Notes under the pieces: model-generated
What the model was told of the DNA's origin: nothing
What the model saw: only the letters and a program-made list of their open reading frames with translations
Databases searched by the model: none
Source of the DNA: an uncultured Bacteroidales bacterium
GTDB lineage: Bacteria; Bacteroidota; Bacteroidia; Bacteroidales; UBA932
Assembly (NCBI GenBank): GCA_944323445.1
Contig: CALUSM010000001.1
Span: 1-64,000, forward strand
Reading direction: 5' to 3'
DNA: 64,000 bases
Program-made: the position numbers and the translations under genes
Part shown: positions 46,845 to 55,661 of the stretch, piece after piece
How the letters are laid out: every line of letters starts with the position of its first letter
How positions within the stretch are numbered: position 1 is the stretch's first letter

Positions 46845-47939
46845 TTACATGTATTTGGATTTGTCGTTCACCGCGAGGTCGGCAATTACCTCCTTGAACC
46901 GACCCTCGTCCCGGGGACAGATCATGAGCACGTCATCGGTGTTGACGACCAGGTAGTTGTCAAGGCCTTTGACTACGATCAGCTTGTCTTTCTCATGAGA
47001 GATGATGACGCTGTCTGTGGTGGAGTCTATCATGGAGTCGTGGCATTTTACCAGATTGCGGCTGCTGTCCCTGGGGGCATGGAGGTAGAGGGATTCCCAT
47101 GTACCCAGATCTGTCCAGCCGAAAGATGCCTGGAACACCCAGGCCCTGGCTGTTTTTTCCATGACTCCGTAGTCTATCGAGATGGCGGGGCATTCCTCGT
47201 AGATCTTGTTTATGAAGTCCTGCTCCTGCGGTGTTCCGTAGTATCTGTCGCCGTCCTTGAACAGGGAGTAGATTTCTGGCAGCCATTTTTCCAGTGCCTT
47301 GCAGATGGTACATGCGTTCCATACGAAGATGCCCGAGTTCCAGAGGAATTCTCCGCTGTCGACGAACACCTGGGCCAGTTCCCTGTTGGGCTTCTCCGTG
47401 AAAGTCTTGACTTTGTAAGCGATGTTGCCGTTAACAGTAGTGGATTCCTTGAGGCTGCACTGGATATAGCCGTAGCCGGTCTCGGGACGGGTAGGGTCGA
47501 TTCCCAGGGTGAAGAGCTCGTCCCGTCGGGATGCATAGTCGAGGGCGGAGGTTATGGTGTCCACGAAAAGACTTTCATTGGATATGAAATGGTCGGACGG
47601 GGCCACTACCATGGTGGCGTTGGGATTCATGTGCCGTATTTTCGTGGCGGCGTATGCTATGCAGGGGGCCGTGTTGCGTCTGTACGGCTCGATCAGGATA
47701 TTCTCTGCGGGCAGTTCCGGCAGGTGGGTGTGCACAAGACCGGCGTATGCCGCAGACGTGACCACTATAATGTTTTCTGCAGGAACAATCTTGAGGAACC
47801 TGTCGTATGTGAGCTGGATGAAACTTTTGCCTATGCCCAGTATGTCAAGAAACTGCTTGGGACGGGTATTCCTGCTGACAGGCCAGAAGCGGCTTCCCAC
47901 TCCACCGGCCATAATAACGCAATAGAAGTTATTGTTCAT
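46845..47939 (-). CDS. manC: Mannose-1-phosphate guanylyltransferase
   Basis: 364 aa. Makes GDP-mannose for glycans. Nucleotide-binding GGVGSRFWPVSR near the N terminus, then VVAPSDHFI, GYIQ and FTEKPN. It lacks the C-terminal isomerase domain of two-domain ManC/AlgA proteins. Confidence 0.94.
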   Translation of the reverse strand: MNNNFYCVIMAGGVGSRFWPVSRNTRPKQFLDILGIGKSFIQLTYDRFLKIVPAENIIVVTSAAYAGLVHTHLPELPAENILIEPYRRNTAPCIAYAATKIRHMNPNATMVVAPSDHFISNESLFVDTITSALDYASRRDELFTLGIDPTRPETGYGYIQCSLKESTTVNGNIAYKVKTFTEKPNRELAQVFVDSGEFLWNSGIFVWNACTICKALEKWLPEIYSLFKDGDRYYGTPQEQDFINKIYEECPAISIDYGVMEKTARAWVFQASFGWTDLGTWESLYLHAPRDSSRNLVKCHDSMIDSTTDSVIISHEKDKLIVVKGLDNYLVVNTDDVLMICPRDEGRFKEVIADLAVNDKSKYM

Positions 47940-47987
47940 CTCTTTAATCTTTTTTATAGTTGTGTTTTGTCTTTTGCCTCTTCTGGG

Positions 47988-48494
47988 TTATAGGCCGATA
48001 GGAAAGAATGCATCCTGGATATGGATAAGCCTGACTTCCGTGTCCGGGTCTCTGAGCACAACCGAAACGATGTCGAAATGTACGTCACGGCTGTACCCTG
48101 TTTTTCTTATGTAGGCACCGGCGGCCGCTACCAGATTGTACTGCTTCTCCTTTCCGACAGTATGTTCGGGCGCGACTGCAGCCGGCTCTCTTCTGGTCCT
48201 GACCTCCACTATGTGGAGCCCGTCGTCCCATTCCATAATCAGATCTACTTCCTTGTACCTGCAGCGCCAGTTTCTTTCAAGCAACTTATATCCTCTTTGC
48301 AAAAGGTATTCCAAAGCCATTTCCTCGCCCAGTGTTCCAGTAGCGTGTCTGTCTCCGTTCTCCCTGAGGGGGCTCACTTTTCCGGCTCCTTCATTTCCAC
48401 CGCCGGTCTTCTTTTTACTGTACACCCTGCATCTCCGTCCCGTTCCTCCTATGTTGACCGGTCCGGGCCCCTGCATGTATTTCCTTCTCCCCAT
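47988..48494 (-). CDS. yraN: YraN/UPF0102 nuclease-fold protein
   Basis: 168 aa. The UPF0102 core starts near residue 52 (GTLGEEMALEYLLQRGYKLLERNWR, YKEVDLIM, IVEVRTRRE), a restriction-endonuclease-like fold. The basic N-terminal 50 residues are an extension, and a later start is possible. A minus-strand TATATTTG box lies about 20 bp upstream. Confidence 0.85.
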   Translation of the reverse strand: MGRRKYMQGPGPVNIGGTGRRCRVYSKKKTGGGNEGAGKVSPLRENGDRHATGTLGEEMALEYLLQRGYKLLERNWRCRYKEVDLIMEWDDGLHIVEVRTRREPAAVAPEHTVGKEKQYNLVAAAGAYIRKTGYSRDVHFDIVSVVLRDPDTEVRLIHIQDAFFPIGL

Positions 48495-48546
48495 AGTTCT
48501 CCTGTTTCATACTTTTTGCAAATATAGCCAAAATCTTCTCAAAAAA

Positions 48547-48577
48547 TTTGGAAATACGAAAATATTGCCTACCTTTG
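48547..48577 (+). promoter_or_regulatory. Promoter of tRNA-Gly
   Basis: TTTG at 48547-48550, 19 nt, TACCTTTG at 48570-48577: a full match to the TTTG-N19-21-TAnnTTTG layout. Confidence 0.8.
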
Positions 48578-48588
48578 CAATCCCAATC

Positions 48589-48701
<113 letters not shown>

Positions 48702-48812
48702 ATCAGTCTGTTATGTCGCTCTGACATGGTTATGGCATATATGTGGCCTTGTCTGAAATTTCAGTGAACGGAGGCGGATTTCCGATAAAATGTGGCTGAT
48801 TTCGGGGGAATG

Positions 48813-48844
48813 TTTACCCCTGCATTTACCCCAATCTTTACCCC
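48813..48844 (+). repeat. Three TTTACCCC repeats, 12-bp period (left arm sites)
   Basis: TTTACCCC begins at 48813, 48825 and 48837. The same octamer with the same 12-bp step recurs at the other end of the element (59039, 59051). Spacing and location fit arm-type binding sites of the integrase. Confidence 0.65.
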
Positions 48845-48885
48845 TGTCGGTATAGGGATTCATCGTTTGCTCATATCGTAACAGT

Positions 48886-50103
48886 ATGAGTATCAATATA
48901 AAAATCATTCAAAGAAAAGATAAGGCCAGTAAAAGCAATACCGCTCCGATACATATAAGATTTACCCTTAAAGGCAAAGTCCGCTATCTTGCGACAGGAG
49001 TTGTGCTTCCACTTGGCGCATGGGATGATACAGAACAGCATATAATCCCCACATATCCAGATTCGGAAGTTCTCCAGATGCAGATAACTGCAAAGAGACT
49101 GGAGATAGAGAAGAAGATTCAGCGGCTTGAAGCACTTGATGCGGAGGTCAGCTTTGATACCCTGTTCGGCCAGAAAAGCAGGTACATCAACTGCACTGTC
49201 TCCGAATACTTCCGGCAGCAGATAGACTATCTAAAGGGTATAGGCAAGGTCGGTTCGGCAGTCAAATATACCTCGTGCAAGCACCTGCTGGAACAATGCG
49301 GTCTGGGTAGAAAGAGGTTTGAGCAGATAGACCTCCAGTATTTACAGGACTTCGAGGCTTTTCTCATCCGTAAGGGCAATACCTCCAACAGCATAGCAAC
49401 GAAGTTCAGTGTGCTTCGTGCGGTATATAACAAGGCCGTTAAGCATAAAGTGTTTGCCGAGACTGAGAATCCGTTCAAGCAGTACAATGTCGGCAGATTC
49501 TGGAAGCCTACACGCAAAAGGGCCATCACCAAAGAGGACGTGCAGAGGATTCAGTCACTGGAACTTCCGGCAAGCACTGAGGTGTATTCTATCGCATTTG
49601 CACGGGACATATTCCTGTTCAGCTACTGTGTGGCAGGGATAAACTTCAAGGATATAGCCACTCTGAGGTACGGGGATATCCAGAACGGGCGCATCTACTA
49701 TCAGCGGCACAAGACAGGCAAGGAACTCAACAGCCCGATACTTCCGCAAACAAGGGAGATAATGGAGAGGTATTCCAAGCCGAATGCAAGTCCAGATGAC
49801 TATATCTTCCCGATACTGGACAGGCATATTCATAAGAGCGAGCAGCAGATATGCAACCGTGTTCATAAAGTGATAGGCCATGTCAATGCCAACTTGAAAC
49901 GGATTGCAGAAATGGCTGGCCTAAAGGTTAATCTGACCACATACGTAGCACGGCATACATTCGCAACCGTCTTGAAAAGGTCTGGAGTGAACATAGCCAT
50001 AATCAGCGAGAGTCTGGGACATTCCGACCTTGAAACCACCCAAATCTACCTCGACAGTTTCGAGAACTCCCAGATAGACGAGGCTATGAAGAATCTTCTG
50101 TGA
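48886..50103 (+). CDS. int: Tyrosine recombinase (site-specific integrase)
   Basis: 405 aa. N-terminal arm-binding domain (IHIRFTLKGKVRYLATGVVLPLG), SAM-like core-binding domain (about 100-200) and catalytic domain with GINFKDIATLRYGDI, HKTGKE, ARHTFATVLKRSG, LGHSDLETTQIYLD holding the nucleophile Tyr near residue 394. Typical Bacteroidota element integrase; points away from the tRNA it uses. Ends in TGA used as stop. Confidence 0.95.
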   Translation: MSINIKIIQRKDKASKSNTAPIHIRFTLKGKVRYLATGVVLPLGAWDDTEQHIIPTYPDSEVLQMQITAKRLEIEKKIQRLEALDAEVSFDTLFGQKSRYINCTVSEYFRQQIDYLKGIGKVGSAVKYTSCKHLLEQCGLGRKRFEQIDLQYLQDFEAFLIRKGNTSNSIATKFSVLRAVYNKAVKHKVFAETENPFKQYNVGRFWKPTRKRAITKEDVQRIQSLELPASTEVYSIAFARDIFLFSYCVAGINFKDIATLRYGDIQNGRIYYQRHKTGKELNSPILPQTREIMERYSKPNASPDDYIFPILDRHIHKSEQQICNRVHKVIGHVNANLKRIAEMAGLKVNLTTYVARHTFATVLKRSGVNIAIISESLGHSDLETTQIYLDSFENSQIDEAMKNLL

Positions 50104-50173
50104 ATCCTCCATATATCAAACTCTATTCAACGACAAAGGGCAGGTGAAATATCCTGTCCTTTTCTGTTATTGT

Positions 50174-50204
50174 AATCATCCAAAATAACTGACAATCATC
50201 CAAA
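50174..50204 (+). repeat. Two AATCATCCAAA repeats, 20-bp step
   Basis: AATCATCCAAA at 50174-50184 and 50194-50204. The word AATCATCCAA occurs again at 50721-50730 and 55278-55287. Possible protein-binding sites (excisionase or replication protein). Confidence 0.45.
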
Positions 50205-50215
50205 TATCATACATC

Positions 50216-50701
50216 ATGAACAGCACATCATTCACTTCCTACCAACGCCTCGCACTCAAAGGCATGGACAACCAATCCCTAATCAACCTAATCAGACAAG
50301 CATCAACCAACTTCCCCGACACATCCCTCATCATCACACCGAGAATAGACCAGTCGGAACAAGCCTACTACTGGACAGGTCTGAGATACGGCAATACCGA
50401 ACTGGACTTCGCACTCCTGCTGAACCGAGAGATAGAGGCATTCATCCTCTGTTTCCTCATAAAGGGCAGGGACGGTATGACAGACATCTCCAGCTACTCA
50501 CCGGACCCGACAATGACAAGGGGAATCAACTGGCTCCAGTCCCACATGTACAGACACCTCGAATACTCACAGCAGACACAGGACTTCATCAGATACAGCA
50601 AAGGACGTACATTCCAGAACAGAAAACTGACATTCCCGTTCGGAAGTATAGTCTACTCACAGGAAATTGAGAACGTCCTATCTGTAAACAGAGCCATTTA
50701 A
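50216..50701 (+). CDS. Hypothetical element protein
   Basis: 161 aa, not recognised. Predicted mixed alpha/beta with YYWTGLRYGNTELDFALLLN and a basic C-terminal third (RYSKGRTFQNRKLTFPFG). No signal peptide. Unusual codon choice with many TCA, ACA and ATC. It has normal TGG Trp codons and a TAA stop, with no internal TGA. Lies between the AATCATCCAAA repeats. Confidence 0.6.
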   Translation: MNSTSFTSYQRLALKGMDNQSLINLIRQASTNFPDTSLIITPRIDQSEQAYYWTGLRYGNTELDFALLLNREIEAFILCFLIKGRDGMTDISSYSPDPTMTRGINWLQSHMYRHLEYSQQTQDFIRYSKGRTFQNRKLTFPFGSIVYSQEIENVLSVNRAI

Positions 50702-50736
50702 CGGAGTGGAGAAAAATTGAAATCATCCAATAATAT

Positions 50737-51147
50737 ATGGCCCTCTGAAAAAGTTGTCATTCCATTTTATCGCTGAATATCAACATTTCAATTCCTGCAT
50801 GGGAATATAGTCCAGAATCACAGCAAATGCATTGAAATCATACCAAGAAACATGCTTTTCTGAACATTTACGGAACAGAAACGGTGCTTCGGGATAGAAA
50901 ACGTACTGGAAACAGTAATTTCTGAACATTCAAGGAACAAAAACAGGGATTCAAGGTCTTAAATGAACCCAGAACACGGCAGACGGCAGCATATAGGACA
51001 GGATGCAAAGTCTCCAAATCAATTTCCAACCGTATCTTGACCCAGCACTCGGGCAACATATATAAACCGGCCTCCAGCCTCATCAAATATCCCGACAACA
51101 CATTGCACATAGCATCCGCCAGCATGATGAAGCCATTACTCCAATAG
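50737..51147 (+). CDS. Candidate TGA-recoded ORF A (three in-frame TGA)
   Basis: Read with TGA as Trp, a 136-residue frame runs from ATG 50737 to a TAG at 51145 with no TAA or TAG. The TGA codons are at 50746, 50833 and 50923. One TGG Trp is also present (PAWEYSP). The product would start MALWKSCHS and pass NSNFWTFKEQKQGF; it is basic and Ser/Asn-rich. No homologue recognised. Read with the standard code nothing longer than about 70 codons remains. Support is weaker than for the helicase gene because no motif confirms the frame. The same plus-strand frame phase is used by the helicase gene. Confidence 0.35.
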
Positions 51148-51178
51148 GTTCAATTCTCTGTAAATCAGTGGAATTTTA

Positions 51179-51210
51179 TTTGGATAAGTCGGAAAAATTT
51201 CCTATCTTAG
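51179..51210 (+). promoter_or_regulatory. Promoter upstream of ORF B
   Basis: TTTG at 51179-51182, 20 nt, TATCTTAG at 51203-51210. Good fit to the Bacteroidota consensus apart from A for T at position 7. It would start a transcript about 10 nt before ATG 51225 and drive ORFs B, C and the helicase gene. Confidence 0.6.
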
Positions 51211-51224
51211 CATTACAGATTCAG

Positions 51225-51440
51225 ATGAGACAGATGCCACGCCCGGCACAGGTCTGATGGAGGGAATACCCCATACAGGCAGCTCACATATGCGTAACGG
51301 TACATAAGGACAAGGGGGAGGCTCACAGGCGCTTTCCCCTTAACTTGTGCCATGAAGTACCATATTTTCTGAGCGGTGACTGAGCTGTACTGGGGCCCCA
51401 AAAAGAGACAGGGACGCAGAAGATACATTTAACCGAATAA
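51225..51440 (+). CDS. Candidate TGA-recoded ORF B (two in-frame TGA)
   Basis: 71 residues from ATG 51225 to TAA 51438 if TGA (51255 and 51381) is Trp. Reads MRQMPRPAQVWWREYP early and CHEVPYFLSGDWAVLGP late. A promoter lies just upstream and the next ORF starts 11 bp after its stop, as in an operon. The word VPYFLS is encoded by the same DNA repeat that occurs at 51606 and 53650. Function unknown. Confidence 0.45.
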
Positions 51441-51451
51441 AACGAACAGAA

Positions 51452-51634
51452 ATGGAGAGAGAAAAAGCAAAACGCAGGAGACACGGACCGACAATATGCT
51501 CAAAGGCCAAGGAGATGCCGATATTGCTGGAGATACTGATGACACGGAGGCAGAGGGCATACATAATAGAGCCTGTGGAGTACTCATGCACGGAGACCCT
51601 GTATCTACCATATTTTTTGAGTTGTGAAAATTAA
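51452..51634 (+). CDS. Small basic ORF C between ORF B and the helicase gene
   Basis: 60 aa with no internal TGA: basic start MEREKAKRRRHGPT, middle helix MPILLEILMTRRQRAYII, and end ETLYLPYFLSCEN. Its 3' end lies inside the first hairpin repeat, and its LPYFLS echoes VPYFLS in ORF B. It may be a small nucleic-acid-binding protein. Not recognised. Confidence 0.45.
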   Translation: MEREKAKRRRHGPTICSKAKEMPILLEILMTRRQRAYIIEPVEYSCTETLYLPYFLSCEN

Positions 51635-51675
51635 AGTCTATATAAAATACACTTCGTTACTCAAATTTTATGGTA
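51606..51675 (+). repeat. Hairpin repeat, left copy
   Basis: Arms TACCATATTTTTTGAGT (51606-51622) and ACTCAAATTTTATGGTA (51659-51675), three mismatches, with internal AGTCTATATAAAATA. Near-copy of 53650-53719 in the same orientation. The two bracket the helicase gene. A single arm (TACCATATTTTCTGAG) also occurs at 51358-51373. Confidence 0.7.
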
Positions 51676-51741
51676 ATGGGAATATGTAAGAGATAAGGCT
51701 GAGCGCAGCCGATTTAAATCCAACTAAAGTACCGAACTAAT

Positions 51742-53601
51742 ATGATAGCAAAAGCAACAACATCAATCTGAACAGAAACAAAAGAGATTACAGCAGATAC
51801 GAGGATAACAGCACCAGACAAGGCAAGATACCTCGGAGACTGAATGGAAGAGATACCCTCCAACTGCGTTCTGAGCAAGGGAACGACTGGATGCGGAGCC
51901 ACCACACTTGCAACGGAGCAGAGAACACCCACAATCATAGCCGCACCATTCGTGGAACTGATAGGGAACAAGGCGGCACAGTACCCCGATAACGACAACG
52001 GAAGACCAGTGCTGCTGCCGATATACGGAGAGGGAGACAAGACAAGGGAGATAGCAGAGTACATGCAGAGACACGGAGACCTGCCGAAGATAATGACCAC
52101 ATACGATTCAGTGCCAAAGGTCTGCGGGATACTCACATCAATGGGATACGACCCTTATGAGACGATGCACCTGTGTATTGACGAGTGGCATCTGCTGTTG
52201 AACCAGTACAGTTTCCGCAACAGGGCTATAAGGAACCTGCTGGAGACCGCGAGGAAGTTCAACAGAGTAACCTGCATGTCCGCCACACCGATAGAGAGGA
52301 AGTACTGGCTGGAGGAACTTGCCGATATGCCGGAGTACAGGATAGACTGACCGCACATCACTCCGATAAAGGTGAGAAGCCACAGGATAGACGGAAGCCC
52401 CTTAAAGTACATGACGGGAATATGCAGGGACACACTCAGACATGATACCCAGTACAACCTGCACATCTTCCTAAACAGTGTGGAGGGTGCAAAGGCAGTT
52501 ATAGACGCACTGGAACTCACGCCGGACATTGCGAGAATCGTATGCGCGGACAATGACGAGAATACGGTGAAACTGGACGGATTCCCGAGAAGCAGCACAA
52601 AGGACACGGTAAGGAGAATCAACCTTTACACCTCAACGGCTTTCGAGGGGTGCGACATATACGACAGTGACGGAATGACATTCATAGTAAGCGACACGAG
52701 GAAAAGACATACCCTCATAGACATATCGACCTCGATGATACAGATATGCGGACGTGTGAGGGATTCAAGATACGGAGAGACAGTACACCTGTATGACACG
52801 CTCCCCTACAAGGACACCACGTTGGAGCAGTTCGAGGACGCCACGTGAAAGAGTGTGGAGGAGGCTGAGGAATACGTGCGATGGCTCAACTCGGCACCAG
52901 ACAGGATAAAGCCAAAGACACGGGGAATAATATCATACAGCGATGACAGATACATAATAAACAACGGAGGAACATACAAAGTGGACAGGAACATGGCAAA
53001 GTACGAGATACTGAACTGAAAGACGGTGAACGGCATATACACGGCAGGCAACACAGTAGAAGATGAAATAAAGAGACAAGGGATAGAGATAACCAACAGC
53101 GACAGCTATACTGAGCCTAAAATGGCAGCGGTATTATCCCCGAGGGCAAAGTTCGAGGACCTTTTTGAGAGATACTGCGAGATAAGGGACAAGGAGCCGG
53201 AGATATGTCTGACCCCGAGCATAGAGAGACAGATGATAGAGACGAGGAATCCTCTTGTTAAAGAAGCATATGAAAAGATAGGGGCAGTGGAAGTGAGGAG
53301 GATGAAATACCACCAGTCCAACATCAAGCGCAGACTGATAGCGGAGAGCAGCAGGAACTTCGCGGTAAAGGTCGTGGAGATGCTGGATTTGGCGTTGAAG
53401 AAACAGACATGGATACCGTCAGCCAAGGTAAAGGCGGAACTCCAGAAGATATACGACAGCCTCGGAATCAAGAAAACCGCAAAGGCAACCGACATAGACG
53501 AATGGTACGAGGTGAGGAGGGAGAGCAGGAAGATTGACGGCAAGAACATCCACTGCATGATGATACTGCGCAGGACATTCATATCACTTAGGAACTTCTA
53601 A
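51742..53601 (+). CDS. Superfamily-2 helicase-like gene with five in-frame TGA codons
   Basis: A continuous frame of 619 codons from ATG 51742 to TAA 53599. The only interruptions are TGA at 51769, 51841, 52348, 52846 and 53017 (codons 10, 34, 203, 369, 426). Five TGG Trp codons also occur. Helicase motifs span the TGA codons: Walker A-like GTTGCGATT at 47-55, with Ala or Thr where Lys is usual, DEWH at 147-150, SATP at 180-183, TSTAFEGCD near 298-306 and QICGRVRDSR at 334-343. The C-terminal 190 residues are helical and basic. Arg is mostly AGA/AGG and Ile often ATA, unlike the host. In the standard code it falls into three pieces. It may belong to the degenerate P-loop helicases of Bacteroides phages (from memory). 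TGA read as Trp is the simplest reading; a very young pseudogene is the alternative. Confidence 0.8.
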
Positions 53602-53649
53602 CACGGTGGGGAGGATAGAAGAAGCCCTCCCTGCCGAAACTCCAGAAAG

Positions 53650-53719
53650 TACCATATTTTCTGAGTAACGAAATTCAGAGTCTATATAAAATAACATTCA
53701 TAACTCAAAAAATATGGTA
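53650..53719 (+). repeat. Hairpin repeat, right copy
   Basis: Arms TACCATATTTTCTGAGT (53650-53666) and ACTCAAAAAATATGGTA (53703-53719) with one mismatch; internal AGTCTATATAAAATA as in the left copy. Starts 48 bp after the helicase stop. Confidence 0.75.
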
Positions 53720-54335
53720 ATGCGCTTCCAAGTAAGAGAACAGGCAATCAGACCGATATATAAGACCTGTAATGGATAGATAAACGGTAAGAATGAAGTC
53801 ACTCTGCCTCCATATAAAAAACTGACAGATTTTTTCGGGCACGAGATTGAGGTTTCTATAAGAATAGCATTTCATGCCATAAAAAATATTACCTCAAATC
53901 CACGGTCAAGAGGAGGTCACTGTTACCATATAAAGAATGTGCTAACGAAATTGCGCTGTAACTTGATTCTGCTATAAGAAAATTTGACTTTAGGCGCAGA
54001 ATTGATAGCACTTTATGATACTGGGAACAAAGACCGCTTCGCGGGTATATAAAGAGAAAAGGATAATGGAAAGTTGGTATATATAAGGACAGATACTGAT
54101 TCTCCAAAACAAATTTCAGTCGGATGAAAATGGAGTTGGAGACATTATATACTCCTTTATATGAAAGGCGAAGCCGTAACTGTATTAGACTTCATCCTTT
54201 TAAAGATACTGCTTATAAGGTGGCATTTTAAGGGTATCCATTTAAAGAAAGATTGTTCATCTCCAGATAAAGTTGGTGTGAAAAGCATCGGTTTACGGAT
54301 AAAAGTGTTATATTTGCCATATAAGCCACGGAGTT
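53720..54335. other. AT-rich region with scattered TATATAA words
   Basis: No convincing gene. One frame (53780-53977, 65 codons, no start) reads PPYKKLTDFFGHEIEVSIRI and might be a remnant. Words of the type ATATAAG or ATATAAAG occur near 53754, 53807, 53924, 54045, 54080 and 54318. A TATATTTG box at 54310-54317 is the likely promoter of the next gene pair. Confidence 0.45.
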
Positions 54336-54653
54336 ATGAAATCGAGCGACATACTTAAGGAGATAAAGCGGATAGCCAAGGAAGTTCTCCCGAAAGGAGC
54401 GCGGTTGATACTGTACGGCTCCAGAGCGAGGAATGAGGCTGATGAGGATTCCGACTGGGACCTGCTGATACTTCTGGACAAGCCGAAGATAGAGCATGGA
54501 GATTATGACAACGTGCTTTACCCTTTTGCCGCACTGAGCTGGGATGTAGGTGAACTGATAAGCCCTGTTATCTATACCAAGGAGGAATGGGGAAAATGCT
54601 CGTTCACTCCATTTTACAAGAATGTTGAACAGGACGGAATAGTATTGGTATGA
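54336..54653 (+). CDS. MNT-type nucleotidyltransferase antitoxin (MntA-like)
   Basis: 105 aa minimal nucleotidyltransferase: LYGSRARNEAD with GS at 28-29 and the metal-binding pair D40 and D42 in SDWDLLI. In the family such proteins AMPylate the partner HEPN toxin. Its stop (TGA) overlaps the start of the HEPN gene by four bases. Confidence 0.9.
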   Translation: MKSSDILKEIKRIAKEVLPKGARLILYGSRARNEADEDSDWDLLILLDKPKIEHGDYDNVLYPFAALSWDVGELISPVIYTKEEWGKCSFTPFYKNVEQDGIVLV

Positions 54654-55048
54654 GACTGAATGATGAAGAACGCCGGATTATTGTCAATCTGGAATATGAA
54701 AAGGCATTGTCATTCTTGAAACAAGCGGAAAGCATAGCTGCGCTGGACTTCTGGGATGCCGTTGCCAACAGACTTTACTATGCGGTATTCCATGCAGTAT
54801 CAGCACTTCTTGTTAAGGATGGATACAATGTCAGCACTCATAAAGGGACACTGGTGATGTTCGGACAACATTATGTGAAGACAGGCATATTTACGGCAGA
54901 TGCATCCAGTCTGTACATCAAACTCCAGACAATGAGAGAGAAAAGCGACTATAACTGCGTTTATGTAACAACTGCCGAAGAAATGCAGCCGCTGTTCGAG
55001 CCAGTAAGGGAGTTTATAGCAAAGGTCGGCAATCTGATAAAGGAGTAG
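54650..55048 (+). CDS. HEPN-domain toxin (HepT-like)
   Basis: 132 aa all-helical HEPN protein. The RNase motif RX6H is seen as RLYYAVFH (R41 to H48). Later THKGTLVMFG and REKSDYN fit the HEPN fold. Together with the preceding gene it forms a toxin-antitoxin pair; it may defend the element or ensure its retention. Confidence 0.88.
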   Translation: MRLNDEERRIIVNLEYEKALSFLKQAESIAALDFWDAVANRLYYAVFHAVSALLVKDGYNVSTHKGTLVMFGQHYVKTGIFTADASSLYIKLQTMREKSDYNCVYVTTAEEMQPLFEPVREFIAKVGNLIKE

Positions 55049-55079
55049 ACATTAGAAGAAGCAAACTTTAAAGATACCA

Positions 55080-55110
55080 CCCTCCGGCAAATAACTGGAG
55101 GGTTTCTTTT
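55080..55110 (+). terminator. Terminator after the HEPN gene
   Basis: CCCTCC / GGAGGG stem followed by TTTCTTTT. The following 55111-55367 has no gene but holds a fourth AATCATCCAAA word at 55278-55288. Confidence 0.75.
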
Positions 55111-55367
55111 ATACTGGCTGAGCACACGGCCATCGTATCTATCCAAAACACCCCCGCCCATACTTCGAGAAAAACCAAAATCCATTTCAAGTGACTACTA
55201 TACTGGGGTACTCCCGACAGGTACTGTATTAGATATATCCATTTAAAGGAAGCACCACTCCCGAAACATCAACCTACAATCATCCAAAAAAACGAACTAA
55301 GACAACATACATTACCGAGACTATTGTTTAACCAGCCGTTCTCACAAGGGGCGGCATTTTTTTATTT

Positions 55368-55661
55368 ATGGACATGACAGCGAATGAAATCACAGACAGA
55401 CTTATCCTCGAAAATCAGAATCTGGTCGTAGAAGAACTCATGAGACACGATGAAAGCCTATTGGACAGTCTCCAGAACCTCGATGAGAACAGTGAAATCA
55501 TGGAATGGTGGCTTGTTACTCCCTACATGGCAGAACTGCTTAAAGAAAAGGGAGAGGTAATTTTATCGGACTATGGCTGCTACTGGTGGGGACGAACAAC
55601 AAGCGGGCAGGCACTTTACATGGACGGAGTGATACAGGAGATAGCGGAACAGATGAGGTGA
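55368..55661 (+). CDS. Small acidic element protein, unknown
   Basis: 97 aa, acidic, Trp-rich: IMEWWLVTPYMAELL and YGCYWWGRTTSG. Seems a soluble alpha protein. Start may be ATG 55368 or 55374. Ends in TGA as stop. Not recognised, though such short acidic proteins are common on Bacteroides mobile DNA. Confidence 0.6.
   Translation: MDMTANEITDRLILENQNLVVEELMRHDESLLDSLQNLDENSEIMEWWLVTPYMAELLKEKGEVILSDYGCYWWGRTTSGQALYMDGVIQEIAEQMR

Noticed and set aside
50101-50175. Extension of the integrase through its TGA
   Set aside because: The protein ends at the usual family position (EAMKNLL) and the extension has no family-like sequence, so TGA is the stop there.
51140-51160. GGTTCAATTC, a T-loop-like word that might mark a suppressor tRNA
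   Set aside because: The flanks do not pair as a T-stem and no acceptor or anticodon arm can be drawn. No UCA-anticodon tRNA was found in the element.
53780-53977. 65-codon startless frame after the helicase gene as a recoded gene
   Set aside because: It is preceded by a TAG in frame, has no start codon and no TGA, so neither code gives a complete gene.
54161-54358. 65-codon frame before the MNT gene
   Set aside because: It overlaps the promoter and start of the nucleotidyltransferase gene and has no recognisable content.
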